Below the pieces are notes generated by a model. The model worked only from the letters and a program-made list of their open reading frames with translations, did not search any database and had not been told where the DNA came from. From positions 1 to 17,745 of the forward strand of contig JAOTVO010000021.1 in the NCBI GenBank assembly GCA_029863355.1: a stretch of DNA of 17,745 nucleotides, read 5' to 3'. The number at the start of each line of letters is the position of its first letter. Within the stretch, counting starts at the first letter, position 1. Positions 8,808-16,588 of the stretch are shown here, one piece after another. The position numbers were made by a program, and so were the translations under genes. Source of the DNA: Candidatus Krumholzibacteriia bacterium. GTDB taxonomy: Bacteria > Krumholzibacteriota > Krumholzibacteria > WVZY01 > JAKEHA01.

Positions 8808-9215
8808 ATGCAACCCCATAACGTGCGAACGCTCCTGCTGTGTGGGCTCGCATTTCTGATGGGCTCGGTCGCCTGCAGCGACTCGCCCTCCAGCCCCGGC
8901 GTCCAGCCGGAGATCACCAACGAGACGGACAGCTTCGCGTATCAGGTTTCGAGCGTGAAGGACTATTCCGGAATGGCTTCTTACACCTGGGAGAACACGG
9001 GCACTGCGGCCAGCGTCGACATCTCGTCCGCGCCGGCATCAGGCAGCGCCGTGATCGTGATGGCCGACGCCGAGGGCAACCACGTGTTCTCGGAGCCCGT
9101 CTCCGCCAGCGGCTCGTTTCCCTCGGCCGCCGGTTCGGCGGGTTTCTGGACCGTCCGCGTCTACTACGCCTCGTTCACCGGGACGGTCAACTTCCGCGCG
9201 CAGAAGAAGACCTAG
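8808..9215 (+). CDS. Small candidate lipoprotein, function unknown
   Basis: A 135-residue product with a signal peptide (hydrophobic LLLCGLAFLMGSVA) followed by Cys23, then a Ser/Pro-rich linker. The lipobox is SVAC, lacking the usual Leu at -3, so lipidation is probable rather than certain. The rest reads as beta strands with alternating residues (ASVDISS, SAVIVMADAEG, FWTVRVYYASFTGTVNFRAQ), like a small Ig- or C2-like sandwich. The start at 8808 follows GGAGG by six bases; the ATG at 8802 is too close. Apart from the transporter start region, I see no clear promoter between 8695 and 8797. It converges on the methyltransferase gene with only two bases between stops. Confidence 0.75.
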   Translation: MQPHNVRTLLLCGLAFLMGSVACSDSPSSPGVQPEITNETDSFAYQVSSVKDYSGMASYTWENTGTAASVDISSAPASGSAVIVMADAEGNHVFSEPVSASGSFPSAAGSAGFWTVRVYYASFTGTVNFRAQKKT

Positions 9216-9217
9216 CT

Positions 9218-10044
9218 TCATGCACTTCCCGCGCGCGCGCCCATAGTCACCACGAACTCGCCGGGGATTTCGAAGCCGTCTTTGTGGCGGAACGGCGAGA
9301 TGGACTCGATGTACTCCGCGTGGGCTTCGTCGCGGGTCTTGTCGTCGAAGCGCGAGTAGGCCATGGCCACGGGGCCGCCGGCGAAGGCGGCCGCGCAGGC
9401 GTGCTCCTCGCTCTCATAGAGCAGAACGGTCTGGATGCGCTCGCTGCGCGCGCCAGCGAATCCGGCCTGTTCGAAGAAGCGCGCCTGCACCTCGCCCGTG
9501 CCGAGCTGGAAGAACATGGGGCAGACGTCGGTCGCGACGCGCCGGTCGGCGATGGAGAAGATCTCGGCCCACCCGCACCGGTCGGCTGGCCCCACACAGC
9601 CGAGACGGCGCGCCCCCCGGGCCGGGTCACGCGGTGCATCTCGCGGATCGAACCGAGGAAGTCGGTGACGTACATGAGCCCGAGGCCGCAGAGGACCACG
9701 TCGAAGTCGCCGTCGGGAAGGTCGAGCGCCTCGGCCTCCATGCGCGCGAAGCGCGCGTGCGCAGCGCCGCGCTCGGCCGCTGTCTTCCGGCACGCCTCCA
9801 CCATGACGTCGGAGATGTCCGTGCCGAGAACGGAGCCTGCGCTCCCCACGGCGTCCGCGGCCGGGAAGGTGACGAGCCCGGTGCCGCAGGCGATGTCGAG
9901 CACGCGCTCGCCGGGCTGCAGCGCGGCCATCTCGAGCAGAAGGCGCTGCGCCGGCTCGAGCTGCTCGCGCCACGAGCGCTCGTAGTGGGCCGCCGAGCGG
10001 TCCCAGCCGTAGCGCTGCACGCGCCTCTGCAGCCTCGCGTCCAT
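9218..10044 (-). CDS. Class I SAM methyltransferase, interrupted by one apparent frameshift
   Basis: Residues 48-56 (VLDIACGTG) are the SAM-binding motif I. GTDISDVMVEACR and FDVVLCGLGLMYVTDFL follow, and MHRVTRPGGR is the usual post-motif. After residue 153 (AVWGQ, base about 9585) the homologous reading jumps frame: the continuation is DRCGWAEIFSIADRRV, then CPMFFQLGTGEVQARFFEQAGF, ending at TGA 9218-9220. Adding one base between 9584 and 9585 restores a 275-residue protein, and total length (827) is one short of a multiple of three. A one-base deletion or assembly error explains it. The substrate is unknown; the fold resembles UbiE-like enzymes. The start at 10044 is four bases after the OsmC-like stop. 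Confidence 0.85.
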
Positions 10045-10048
10045 GCCG

Positions 10049-10591
10049 CTACCCGCCTCCCTTGTCCGCGGGCTTGGTGACCGTGACCTGCCGCACGAGC
10101 TTCTGCGGGCGCGCGAAGACATCCCAGTACATGCTGGCATCGTCGGCCGCTTCGATCACGCGTGCGACGTCCGCTTCGCTCGCCTCGCTCTCGATGCGCA
10201 CCACACAGCGGATCTCGCTGTAGCCGGCGGGGATCCCCTCGGCGCCGTACTGCCCGCGCGCGTCGAAGTCCGCCTGCACCTCCACCTCGACCCCGGAGAC
10301 GGGCACGCCCAGGTGCGCGGCCCACGTGCGGTAGCCGATGGCAAGGCACGAGGCCAGCGCGGCGCGCCCGATCATGCCCGGGTCGGGTCCCGCGCCGGTG
10401 CCGCCCGATTTCTCGCTCGAGTCGGAGACGAGCTTCCAGCGCCCGTCCTCTATTTCGCAGCGCAGCCCGTCTGTGAGGCGCGCCTTGGTGACGGCCGTCT
10501 TCTGCCCGATGGCCGGCCTCAGCGTGACCGCCTTGGCGTTGCGCGCGAAGGCGGTGCGAATGCGTTCGTCGGTGTCGTTCATGGGCACCAT
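10049..10591 (-). CDS. OsmC-like protein (longer, one-cysteine-pocket form)
   Basis: A 180-residue OsmC-fold protein: SSEKSGGTGAGPDPGMIG and then AALASCLAIGYRTWAAHLGV, with Cys82 at the start of the central helix, the position of the peroxidatic Cys. A VEVEVQADFDARGQYG strand pair and EIRCVVRIES follow. The second pocket Cys of true Ohr/OsmC peroxidases is not found; the region reads ASMYWDVFARPQ. Classical organic-hydroperoxide reduction is therefore doubtful; a related thiol or binding role is possible. The start at 10591 has GGGAGGA upstream at a slightly long distance. It is flanked by the Mut7-C gene (34 bases) and the methyltransferase gene (four bases). Confidence 0.85.
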   Translation of the reverse strand: MVPMNDTDERIRTAFARNAKAVTLRPAIGQKTAVTKARLTDGLRCEIEDGRWKLVSDSSEKSGGTGAGPDPGMIGRAALASCLAIGYRTWAAHLGVPVSGVEVEVQADFDARGQYGAEGIPAGYSEIRCVVRIESEASEADVARVIEAADDASMYWDVFARPQKLVRQVTVTKPADKGGG

Positions 10592-10625
10592 TATGACAAG
10601 TCCTCCCTAGGTTTGCCAGCGGCCG

Positions 10626-11393
10626 TCACGATTCGCGCTCGGGCGGCCGGTCCGCCAGCAGTTGCGCAACCCTCGCCCGCAGACGGTCGAAGTGTGTGCC
10701 CTCCCAGTATACCTGTCCGCAGCGGTCGCAGCGCCGGAAGCGCTCGCGCGTGGCGCGCACGTGGGGCGGGAGTTCCTCGGCGACGGCGTGCTTCGCGACG
10801 TCCTCGATCTCTCCGTTGCAGGTCGTGCAGCGCGAGAGCGGCTGCGCGCGCGCGCGCAGGTCGAGCCGGTCGAGCACCTGACGGGCTTGCGCCTCCGCCT
10901 CGGTGGAGCGGATCCACAGGCCGTGCGTCACCTCGCCGCGTTTCAAGAGCGCGCGGTCGCGCGTGAGGATCACGCGGCGCTCGACCAGCGCGAAGCGTAC
11001 GATCGCGGCGTCGTCCACAGAGGGGTCGCAGACCGCGTCGAAGCCGAGCAGGCGCAAGAGGCGGGCGAGCTTGCCCAGGTGGCCGTCGAGGACGAAGCGC
11101 GTCTCGCGCAGCGGCGCGGGACGCAGGTGCAGGGCGGGCGCGATGTCGATCCCTTCGAAGACGGGATAGACGGCCACGCGCTCGCCGCCGCGCAGGAGGT
11201 GTTCGAAGCCCACCGACCGGCCGTCGACGACGACGAGGTCCACCTCCACGTGCGGCACGCCCAGCGCCTCGATGCTGTCCTTCACCGACGGCGTGCCCGA
11301 GAACGCGTGGTCGAAAGCGCGCTGGCGGCGTGCCACGGGCAGGAAGTCGCCCAGCTCGGCGTAGAATCGGAAGGTGGCGGTGTGCGGGTGCAC
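10626..11393 (-). CDS. Ub-Mut7-C protein: ubiquitin-like domain plus PIN-type RNase-like domain
   Basis: Two domains in 255 residues. Residues 5-85 (ATFRFYAELGDFLP ... RVAVYPVFEGID) form the beta-grasp domain known as Ub-Mut7-C. Residues 95-255 form the Mut7-C domain, with FVLDGHLGKLARLLRLLGFD, VDDAAIV and VILTRDRALL. Asp103, Asp127/128 and Asp146 are the likely PIN-like metal ligands. A zinc ribbon follows (CTTC at 189-192, CDRC at 222-225) and then QVYWEGTHFDRL. RNase activity is predicted from the family; substrates are unknown. GTG at 11393 is chosen because homologues begin directly before TFRFYAEL and it lies eight bases after the cupin stop. An ATG at 11459 inside the cupin gene is the alternative. 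Confidence 0.88.
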   Translation of the reverse strand: MHPHTATFRFYAELGDFLPVARRQRAFDHAFSGTPSVKDSIEALGVPHVEVDLVVVDGRSVGFEHLLRGGERVAVYPVFEGIDIAPALHLRPAPLRETRFVLDGHLGKLARLLRLLGFDAVCDPSVDDAAIVRFALVERRVILTRDRALLKRGEVTHGLWIRSTEAEAQARQVLDRLDLRARAQPLSRCTTCNGEIEDVAKHAVAEELPPHVRATRERFRRCDRCGQVYWEGTHFDRLRARVAQLLADRPPERES

Positions 11394-11401
11394 GGCGCGA
11401 T

Positions 11402-11737
11402 CTACCCGGGCTGCCAGAACACGGCCACCCACACGGTGTCCTGCTCGGGGTCGGTCCATTCGACGCGGTGGCGCGCGTGCGCGGGGATGTGTAGGTGGTC
11501 GCCCGGTCCGAGTGCGACGGGCGCCTCGTCATCCGCGAAGCGCAGGTGCGCGCGCCCGCGAACGACCAGCACCCATTCGTCCTCCTCCTGATCGTACCAG
11601 AACCCCGCGGGCGAGGCGTGGCCGCGCGAGACGATGCGCTCCACGCGCGTGCCCCTTCCCCGCGCGATCGTCTCCATCAGCTCCGCGGGGAGTTCCGCGG
11701 GGAGGCCGTCGAAGAGGTTGGCGACGCGATCGGGCAT
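11402..11737 (-). CDS. Small cupin-domain protein
   Basis: A 111-residue single-domain beta barrel. NLFDGLPAELPAEL leads into RVERIVSRGHASPAGFWYDQ, EWVLVVRGRAHLRF (first cupin motif) and LGPGDHLHIPAHARHRVEW (second motif, with several His). The first motif lacks the classical HxH pair, having Tyr-Asp-Gln instead, as I recall for this FWYDQ subfamily. Metal binding and chemistry are thus uncertain. Its ATG overlaps the TGA of the upstream antiporter by one base, a coupled arrangement. A signal-binding or small dioxygenase/isomerase role is possible; nothing here decides. Confidence 0.85.
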   Translation of the reverse strand: MPDRVANLFDGLPAELPAELMETIARGRGTRVERIVSRGHASPAGFWYDQEEDEWVLVVRGRAHLRFADDEAPVALGPGDHLHIPAHARHRVEWTDPEQDTVWVAVFWQPG

Positions 11738-13164
11738 CACACGGGCGGCTCCTTCACCTGCTCGCCTTCGGGACCTTCGTACGTGCGCCCGAAGCCGGTG
11801 ATGGCGGCCGCTAGCATCACGGCGGCGAGGAACCAGCCGTGCAGGACGAACGGCCACACCTGGGTGGGCGAGACCACGGTGATGAAGTCGTACGTGCCGG
11901 CGAGGTTGCGAATGGTCTGGTAGCCGATGAGGACGCCGCCGCCCCACGGGAAGATGTAGCCCAGCGCCGAGGTGACGGCGTCGAGCATGTTGGCACGCCG
12001 GTAGGGGTGCAGCTTGAAGCGCTTGCCCAGCTGGGAGATCACCGGCGCGGCGGTGATCTCGGCGGCGGTGTTGATCGTGATGAACACGTTGAGCGAGAAG
12101 ACGATCGACCACATGGCCACCTCGGCGCGCGCCACCGACCCGCGCGCGAGGCGGCCAAGCCCGCCCACCATGGCGTCCATGGCCCCGCCGAGCTTCATGA
12201 TGTGCCCGCCGGCGACAATGAGGAGCACGAGGACGGAGAGCGCCACGTAGCCGGCGATGCCGTCGACGAGCGCGCCGCCCACGATGTCGCGGTCGGGATC
12301 GATGAAGAGAATCTGCGATGGCTCCACCAGCCGCAGCGCGAACTCGAGCGCGAGCGCCGAGAGGATGCCCCAGGTCAGCGTGACGAGAATGTGGTGCCCG
12401 CGCAGGGCGAGGAAGATCACCAGCGCGAACGGCACGAGCAGCACCAGCCCCTGGGGCGAGGCGGACTCGGCCAGGATGCGCTGCGCGCGCTCGGGGTCGA
12501 GCGTGCCGCCGCCGCCGCCGACGAGCGTGAAGACGATGAGCGCGGGGATCCCCGCGGCGAGCGCATACTTGAAGCGCGAGCGCACCACGCCGGGGATGTC
12601 GGTCTCCTGCGTGGTCGCCGAGACCACGGTGGTGTCGGACACGGGCGCGAGGTTGTCGCCGAACGCGGCCCCGGAGAGGATGGCGGCGAAGAGCCACACG
12701 GGGTCGGCGCCCATGATCAGACCCGCCGGAAACATCAGCGTGCAGAAGGCAACGGTGGTGCCGTAACCGGTGCCCACCGCCGAGGAGAAGACGGCGGCGA
12801 GCAGGAAGGTGGCGCCGACGAAGATGCCGCCCGTCGCTCCCGACACGCCGCCCAGCCACACCAGTCCGTCCACCAGCCCCCCGACGCGCAGCACCTGGGC
12901 GAACATCCCCGCCCAGAACCACGCCACGATGGTCACGGCGGCGATGCGGTTGGCCATGCCGGTGAACACCTCCTCGGCGTAGTCCGTCCACCGGTCGCGG
13001 CAGAGGAACATGCCCAGCACCAACCCGATGGCGGCGCCGAGGATCAGGCCGTGCTCGCTGGGCGCGCCGGCGACGGATATGCCCACGGCCCACGCGACGA
13101 AGAAGACGAGGGGAACGGCGGCGGCGGCTTTCCCGCCGCGAAAGGACAGACTGGTGCGCGTCAT
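11737..13164 (-). CDS. NhaC-type Na+/H+ antiporter family protein
   Basis: A 475-residue inner-membrane transporter with about a dozen hydrophobic segments. The stretch GAAFGDNLAPVSDTT at residues 165-179 is the family mark, with the acidic Asp170 and Asp177 of the ion site. VFSSAVGTGYGTTVAF (125-140) and NTAAEITAAPVISQLGKRF near residue 360 match other conserved segments. NhaC-like proteins exchange Na+ for protons; some relatives exchange carboxylates or amino acids, so the substrate is not certain. The start at 13164 has GAGGAG nine bases upstream. It is followed without gap by the cupin gene and preceded, after 63 bases holding a 12-bp palindrome, by an OsmC gene. Confidence 0.88.
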   Translation of the reverse strand: MTRTSLSFRGGKAAAAVPLVFFVAWAVGISVAGAPSEHGLILGAAIGLVLGMFLCRDRWTDYAEEVFTGMANRIAAVTIVAWFWAGMFAQVLRVGGLVDGLVWLGGVSGATGGIFVGATFLLAAVFSSAVGTGYGTTVAFCTLMFPAGLIMGADPVWLFAAILSGAAFGDNLAPVSDTTVVSATTQETDIPGVVRSRFKYALAAGIPALIVFTLVGGGGGTLDPERAQRILAESASPQGLVLLVPFALVIFLALRGHHILVTLTWGILSALALEFALRLVEPSQILFIDPDRDIVGGALVDGIAGYVALSVLVLLIVAGGHIMKLGGAMDAMVGGLGRLARGSVARAEVAMWSIVFSLNVFITINTAAEITAAPVISQLGKRFKLHPYRRANMLDAVTSALGYIFPWGGGVLIGYQTIRNLAGTYDFITVVSPTQVWPFVLHGWFLAAVMLAAAITGFGRTYEGPEGEQVKEPPV

Positions 13165-13186
13165 CGAGTGGCTCCTCGGGCTCGGG

Positions 13187-13198
13187 GTCGGGCCCGAC
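13187..13198. repeat. 12-bp perfect palindrome before the antiporter gene
   Basis: GTCGGGCCCGAC reads the same on both strands. It lies in the 63-base gap between the OsmC stop and the antiporter start, about 23 bases upstream of the start. It could be an operator or chance in GC-rich DNA. Confidence 0.3.
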
Positions 13199-13227
13199 GG
13201 TAGCAGCGCGCGGGGTTCGGCGTCAAT

Positions 13228-13671
13228 CTACTCGACCACGACCTCCGTCGTGACCGAGTTGGCGATGAAGCAGTTCTCGTGCGAGCGCTCGTGCAGGTGC
13301 GCCAGCGTGGCCGCGTCCGGCTCGTGGCCCGGTGCGAAGGCGACGCGCGGGCGCAGCACCACGCGCGTCATGGCCAGCTTCTTGTCCTCGCGCTGCTCCA
13401 GGAAGCCCACGGCGTCGTCCTCGTAGCGGTCGACGACGATGCGCTTGCGCGCGCAAAAGGCGATGAAGGTGAGCATGTGGCAGGCGGACAGCGCCGCCAC
13501 AAAGGACGCCTCGGGGTCGACGCGCTCCTCGCTTCCCCGGAAGGCCGGCGCGGCGGAGGCGGGCACCACGTGCCCGCCCGGGAACGTCCACTCGTGGTCG
13601 CGATTGTAGTCCTCGTATGCGAAGGATTCCGTAGCGCGCTTCCACTCGATACGCGCACGATGTTCAGCCAT
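13228..13671 (-). CDS. OsmC/Ohr family protein
   Basis: A 147-residue OsmC-fold protein with both pocket cysteines: Cys64 in VAALSACHMLTF and Cys134 in HENCFIANSVTTEV. In Ohr/OsmC enzymes this pair reduces organic hydroperoxides using lipoyl or other dithiols, so peroxidase activity is likely. VDPEASFVAAL and the RKRIVVDRYEDDAVGFL segment fit a well-conserved OsmC subgroup. The start at 13671 is preceded by AAGGAGAGAGAC, and that ribosome site directly follows the protease stop, so the genes are co-transcribed. Confidence 0.92.
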   Translation of the reverse strand: MAEHRARIEWKRATESFAYEDYNRDHEWTFPGGHVVPASAAPAFRGSEERVDPEASFVAALSACHMLTFIAFCARKRIVVDRYEDDAVGFLEQREDKKLAMTRVVLRPRVAFAPGHEPDAATLAHLHERSHENCFIANSVTTEVVVE

Positions 13672-13682
13672 GTCTCTCTCCT

Positions 13683-14768
13683 TTATTGACGTGTCCGCCC
13701 CAGTGCGCCCCGGATGGCCAGGAACTCTCCGATATTGTCCATCGTCACCAGCCCGACCAGCTTACCCTGCAGAGCAACCGGCGCCGTGTTGCACTTGCAG
13801 GCGCTGAGGCGCCGGAACGCCGTCTCCAGCATCTCGTAGGCGCCCACCACCTCGAAGTCCGTTTGCATCACCCCGCCTACCTCCGCTTCCTTGCCGCCGC
13901 GGGCCAGCGCGGCCAGCATGTCGCGGTGCGTGAGCACGCCCACCACGCGCCCCTCGTCCACCACGGGAAAATCCTTTTGCGTGCCGGCCAGCGTGAGGTC
14001 GATGGCGTCGCCCAGCGTGTCGCGTGGGGTGAGCGTGCGAAAGTCCGTGACCATGGCGCGGCTCACGGGAATGCCCGAGAGCGAGCTCTGCATCTGCACC
14101 ATGCTCGACTCCTGCGCGGCGCCGATCCACACGAAGAAGGCGATGAAGATGAGCATGGGGTTTACGAACAGCCCCACGAAGCCGAAGATGAGCGCCATCG
14201 TCTGCCCCACCACGGCGGCGATGTGCGTGGCGCGCGTGTACTCCAGGCGTGTGGCCAGGAGCGCGCGCAGTACGCGCCCGCCGTCCATCGGAAACGCGGG
14301 GAGCAAGTTGAAGAGGACGAGGAACACGTTCACCGCCATGATGCGCTGGAGGAACGGCCCCCCGGTGAGGGAGATGTGCCCGGCCGGCACCATGAGGTGC
14401 GAGACGGTGAGCCACGCCGCCAGGGCGCCGGCGATCACCACGTTCACCAGCGGCCCGGCCAGCGCCACCCACAGCTCCTGGCGGGGGTCTTCGGGCATGC
14501 GCTCCAGCCGTGCCACGCCGCCGATGGGCAGGAGCGTGATGTCGCGGGTGGAGATGCCGTAGCGGCGCGCGGCCAGGGCGTGGCCGAACTCGTGCAGCAC
14601 GACGCACCCGAAGATGACCACGATGAAGAGCACGCCCGTCAGCGCCGCGTCGATGCTCCGCGACTGCGTCCAGTGCGCCATCGCCACCCACGCGAGCAGC
14701 AGCAGGAAGGTCAGGTGCATGTAGACGGGGATGCCGAAGTACGTCCCCAGCCGAATCGACCATTTCAT
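13683..14768 (-). CDS. M50 site-2-type intramembrane protease with CBS domains
   Basis: A 361-residue membrane metalloprotease. Hydrophobic segments flank HEFGH at residues 59-63 (zinc site) and [12 protein letters not shown] with Asp162, the third ligand. Further helices follow, then from about residue 235 two CBS repeats ([20 protein letters not shown] ... VLTHRDML and [20 protein letters not shown] ... [10 protein letters not shown]), which usually sense adenine nucleotides. Family members (SREBP-protease/SpoIVFB-like with C-terminal CBS) release membrane-bound factors; the substrate here is unknown. The start at 14768 has GGGAGG about eight bases upstream. It is the first gene of the seven-gene minus-strand run. 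Confidence 0.95.
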   Translation of the reverse strand: MKWSIRLGTYFGIPVYMHLTFLLLLAWVAMAHWTQSRSIDAALTGVLFIVVIFGCVVLHEFGHALAARRYGISTRDITLLPIGGVARLERMPEDPRQELWVALAGPLVNVVIAGALAAWLTVSHLMVPAGHISLTGGPFLQRIMAVNVFLVLFNLLPAFPMDGGRVLRALLATRLEYTRATHIAAVVGQTMALIFGFVGLFVNPMLIFIAFFVWIGAAQESSMVQMQSSLSGIPVSRAMVTDFRTLTPRDTLGDAIDLTLAGTQKDFPVVDEGRVVGVLTHRDMLAALARGGKEAEVGGVMQTDFEVVGAYEMLETAFRRLSACKCNTAPVALQGKLVGLVTMDNIGEFLAIRGALGRTRQ

Positions 14769-14794
14769 CGTGCGTCCTCCCGTATCACCCGCCC

Positions 14795-14800
14795 AATATA
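14795..14800 (-). promoter_or_regulatory. Candidate -10 for the M50 protease operon
   Basis: On the minus strand this reads TATATT, 18 bases after TTCGCA (four of six -35 positions), and 27 bases before the start codon at 14768. It overlaps the mirror TATACT on the plus strand (14797-14802), so the two divergent promoters would share the same DNA. Confidence 0.5.
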
Positions 14801-14802
14801 CT

Positions 14803-14814
14803 CCATCGCGATGG
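14803..14814. promoter_or_regulatory. 12-bp palindrome between the protease and thiD genes
   Basis: CCATCGCGATGG is a perfect palindrome in the 75-base divergent spacer. It lies between the protease -35 (14819-14824 region) and -10 (14795-14800), and directly after a plus-strand TATACT. This is a suitable place for a dimeric repressor. The regulator is unknown. Confidence 0.4.
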
Positions 14815-14830
14815 GGATTGCGAATCGTGA

Positions 14831-14836
14831 TACACT
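14831..14836 (+). promoter_or_regulatory. Candidate extended -10 for thiD
   Basis: TGATACACT (14828-14836) is an extended -10 whose start point would fall at or just before the thiD ATG at 14844, giving a nearly leaderless mRNA. The TATACT at 14797-14802 is the alternative and would leave a leader of about 35 bases. Neither has a good -35. Confidence 0.3.
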
Positions 14837-14843
14837 GCGGGCG

Positions 14844-15659
14844 ATGGGTCGACCACTCCCGCAGGCACTCACCATCGCCGGCTCCGACTCGGGAGGCGGC
14901 GCCGGCATCCAGGCAGACATCAAGACCATGTCGGCGCTCGGTGTTTACGCCGCCTCGGTGATCACGGCGATCACTGCGCAGAACACCGTCGAGGTGCGCG
15001 AAGCGATGGAGCTCCCGCCCGCGCTGGTACGCGCGCAGATCGAGGCCGTCCTCGACGACCTCGACATCGCGGCGGCCAAGACGGGGATGCTCTCGTCGGC
15101 GGCGATCGTCGAGGTGGTGGCGAGCGCGCTCGCCGCGCGGCGGTTCACGGCGCTGGTCGTGGATCCGGTGATGATCTCGAAGAGCGGCCACCGGCTCTTG
15201 CGCGACGACGCCGTGGAGAGCCTGCGCCGCGCGCTCTTGCCGCTGGCGCTGGTGGCCACGCCCAATCTTCACGAGGCGGCACTCCTGGCGGGCGGGGAGA
15301 TTCGCTCCCTGGCCGACATGCGCGACGCCGCGCGCGCCATCGCGGCCATGGGCCCGCGCGCCGTGGTCGTGAAGGGCGGGCACTCCGCGTTCGCGCCCGC
15401 CGTGGACGTTCTCTTCGAGGGAGGCGAGGCGCTGGAGCTGCGCCCCGAGGGGCCGGTTGTGCGCGTGAGCGTGCACGGTACCGGCTGCACGTTCTCGGCG
15501 GCGATCGCCGCCCGGTTGGCCCGGGGCGACACGGTGCGCGAGGCGGTGTCGGCGGCCAAGCGCTACGTCACCGAGGCCATCCGCAACGCCCCGCGCGTCG
15601 GCCGCGGCCACCCGCCGGCGCACCACTTCTACTTCCTGGACGAGCGCGAGGAGGCGTGA
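14844..15659 (+). CDS. thiD: Hydroxymethylpyrimidine/phosphomethylpyrimidine kinase ThiD
   Basis: Phosphorylates HMP and HMP-P to HMP-PP, the pyrimidine partner used by ThiE. The 271-residue ribokinase-fold protein starts [20 protein letters not shown], then [53 protein letters not shown] and, near residue 210, [18 protein letters not shown], the anion hole and catalytic Asp/Cys region. Length matches the family (about 265). ATG at 14844 is chosen; another at 14811 would add eleven residues that precede the conserved start and overlap the palindrome. No TPP aptamer is seen upstream, so it may not share the riboswitch control of the main operon. Confidence 0.95.
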   Translation: MGRPLPQALTIAGSDSGGGAGIQADIKTMSALGVYAASVITAITAQNTVEVREAMELPPALVRAQIEAVLDDLDIAAAKTGMLSSAAIVEVVASALAARRFTALVVDPVMISKSGHRLLRDDAVESLRRALLPLALVATPNLHEAALLAGGEIRSLADMRDAARAIAAMGPRAVVVKGGHSAFAPAVDVLFEGGEALELRPEGPVVRVSVHGTGCTFSAAIAARLARGDTVREAVSAAKRYVTEAIRNAPRVGRGHPPAHHFYFLDEREEA

Positions 15660-15684
15660 GCGACGCTCGGCGCGCGCCGCCGGT

Positions 15685-16380
15685 TCAGTCGATGGACGCG
15701 TGCAGGGCCGCGCGCGCCAGGAGCCGCGTGGAGTCGAGAACGGGCAGCGGCGAGCTCTCCTCGCTCACGATCAGTGGAATCTCGGTGCAGCCCAGCACGA
15801 CGGCCTCGCACCCCTGCTTGCTCCCCATTTCCGCAATGAGGCCGGTGAAATACGCGCGCGATTCCGTCGTGAACTCGGCGGCCACCAGCTCGTCAAAGAT
15901 GATGCGGTTGACGAGGGTGCGATCCTTGGCCGCCGGGACCTCCTGCGTGATGCCGCATGCGGCGAGCTTCTTCTTGTAAAACCCGCTGTCCATCGTGTAG
16001 CTAGTCCCCAGCAGGCCCACCTTCTTGAACCCGAGGCGCTGGGCCTCCTTGGCCACCTCCTCGGCGATGTGCAGCCAGGGCCGCTGCGCCCTCGCCGCGA
16101 CGTCGTCGAAGACGCGGTGAATGGTGTTGTCGGGGCAGATGATGATATCGGCGCCGGTCTTGACCAGCTTGGCCTCGGACGAGAGCATCAGTGCCGTCAC
16201 TCCCGCCCAGTTCCCCGCCTCCATCAGGCGGACGTAGTCGCTGAACGGATGCGTGTGCAGGCTGACTTCCGGATGCGCGTGCTTGGCGCCCATCAGACGG
16301 GGCGCCTCGGTGCAGACCGTCGTGTAACAGAGCGCCGCGCCCTCGGCGCTGCAGGCGACGATGCCGATGTGCTTGGCCAA
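15685..16380 (-). CDS. Aspartate/glutamate racemase family protein
   Basis: A 231-residue two-domain protein. Both catalytic cysteines are present: Cys82 in ADIIICPDNTIH and Cys198 in AVVLGCTEIPLI. These act as the acid/base pair in PLP-independent racemases (RacX/YgeA-like); amino-acid substrate is not decided. KKVGLLGTSYTMDSGFY lies between the domains. The start is an unusual TTG at 16380, strongly supported by GAGGAGGGAG six bases upstream and by the conserved KHIGIVACSAEGAA that follows. It converges on thiD with 25 bases between stops. D-amino acids for peptidoglycan or signalling are a possible use (inference). Confidence 0.9.
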   Translation of the reverse strand: MAKHIGIVACSAEGAALCYTTVCTEAPRLMGAKHAHPEVSLHTHPFSDYVRLMEAGNWAGVTALMLSSEAKLVKTGADIIICPDNTIHRVFDDVAARAQRPWLHIAEEVAKEAQRLGFKKVGLLGTSYTMDSGFYKKKLAACGITQEVPAAKDRTLVNRIIFDELVAAEFTTESRAYFTGLIAEMGSKQGCEAVVLGCTEIPLIVSEESSPLPVLDSTRLLARAALHASID

Positions 16381-16433
16381 CGCGTTCTCCCTCCTCTGAT
16401 GTCCCGCGGATGAAGGATCGAGAGTCCGGCGCT

Positions 16434-16462
16434 ACTCTAACCGCCCGGCCCCCGTTTTTGAA
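16434..16462 (-). promoter_or_regulatory. Candidate promoter of the racemase gene
   Basis: On the minus strand TTCAAA (16462-16457) is followed after 17 bases by TAGAGT (16439-16434). Each box matches consensus at four positions. The leader would be about 45 bases. Confidence 0.45.
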
Positions 16463-16522
16463 GCAAAATCGGACCGCCGCCGCGGCCGCAGGAACCAGTA
16501 GCGGCCGGCGCTCGCAAAACCG

Positions 16523-16552
16523 TTGACACGACGGCGTGGCGCTCTCGATACT
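16523..16552 (+). promoter_or_regulatory. Promoter of the acyl-CoA synthetase gene
   Basis: Perfect TTGACA (16523-16528), an 18-base spacer, then GATACT (16547-16552). Transcription would start near 16559, giving a 30-base leader that holds the CGGAGG ribosome site. Confidence 0.65.
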
Positions 16553-16588
16553 CAAAGCGCTCGCCGGGGAGCGAGCACGGAGGTGCCC

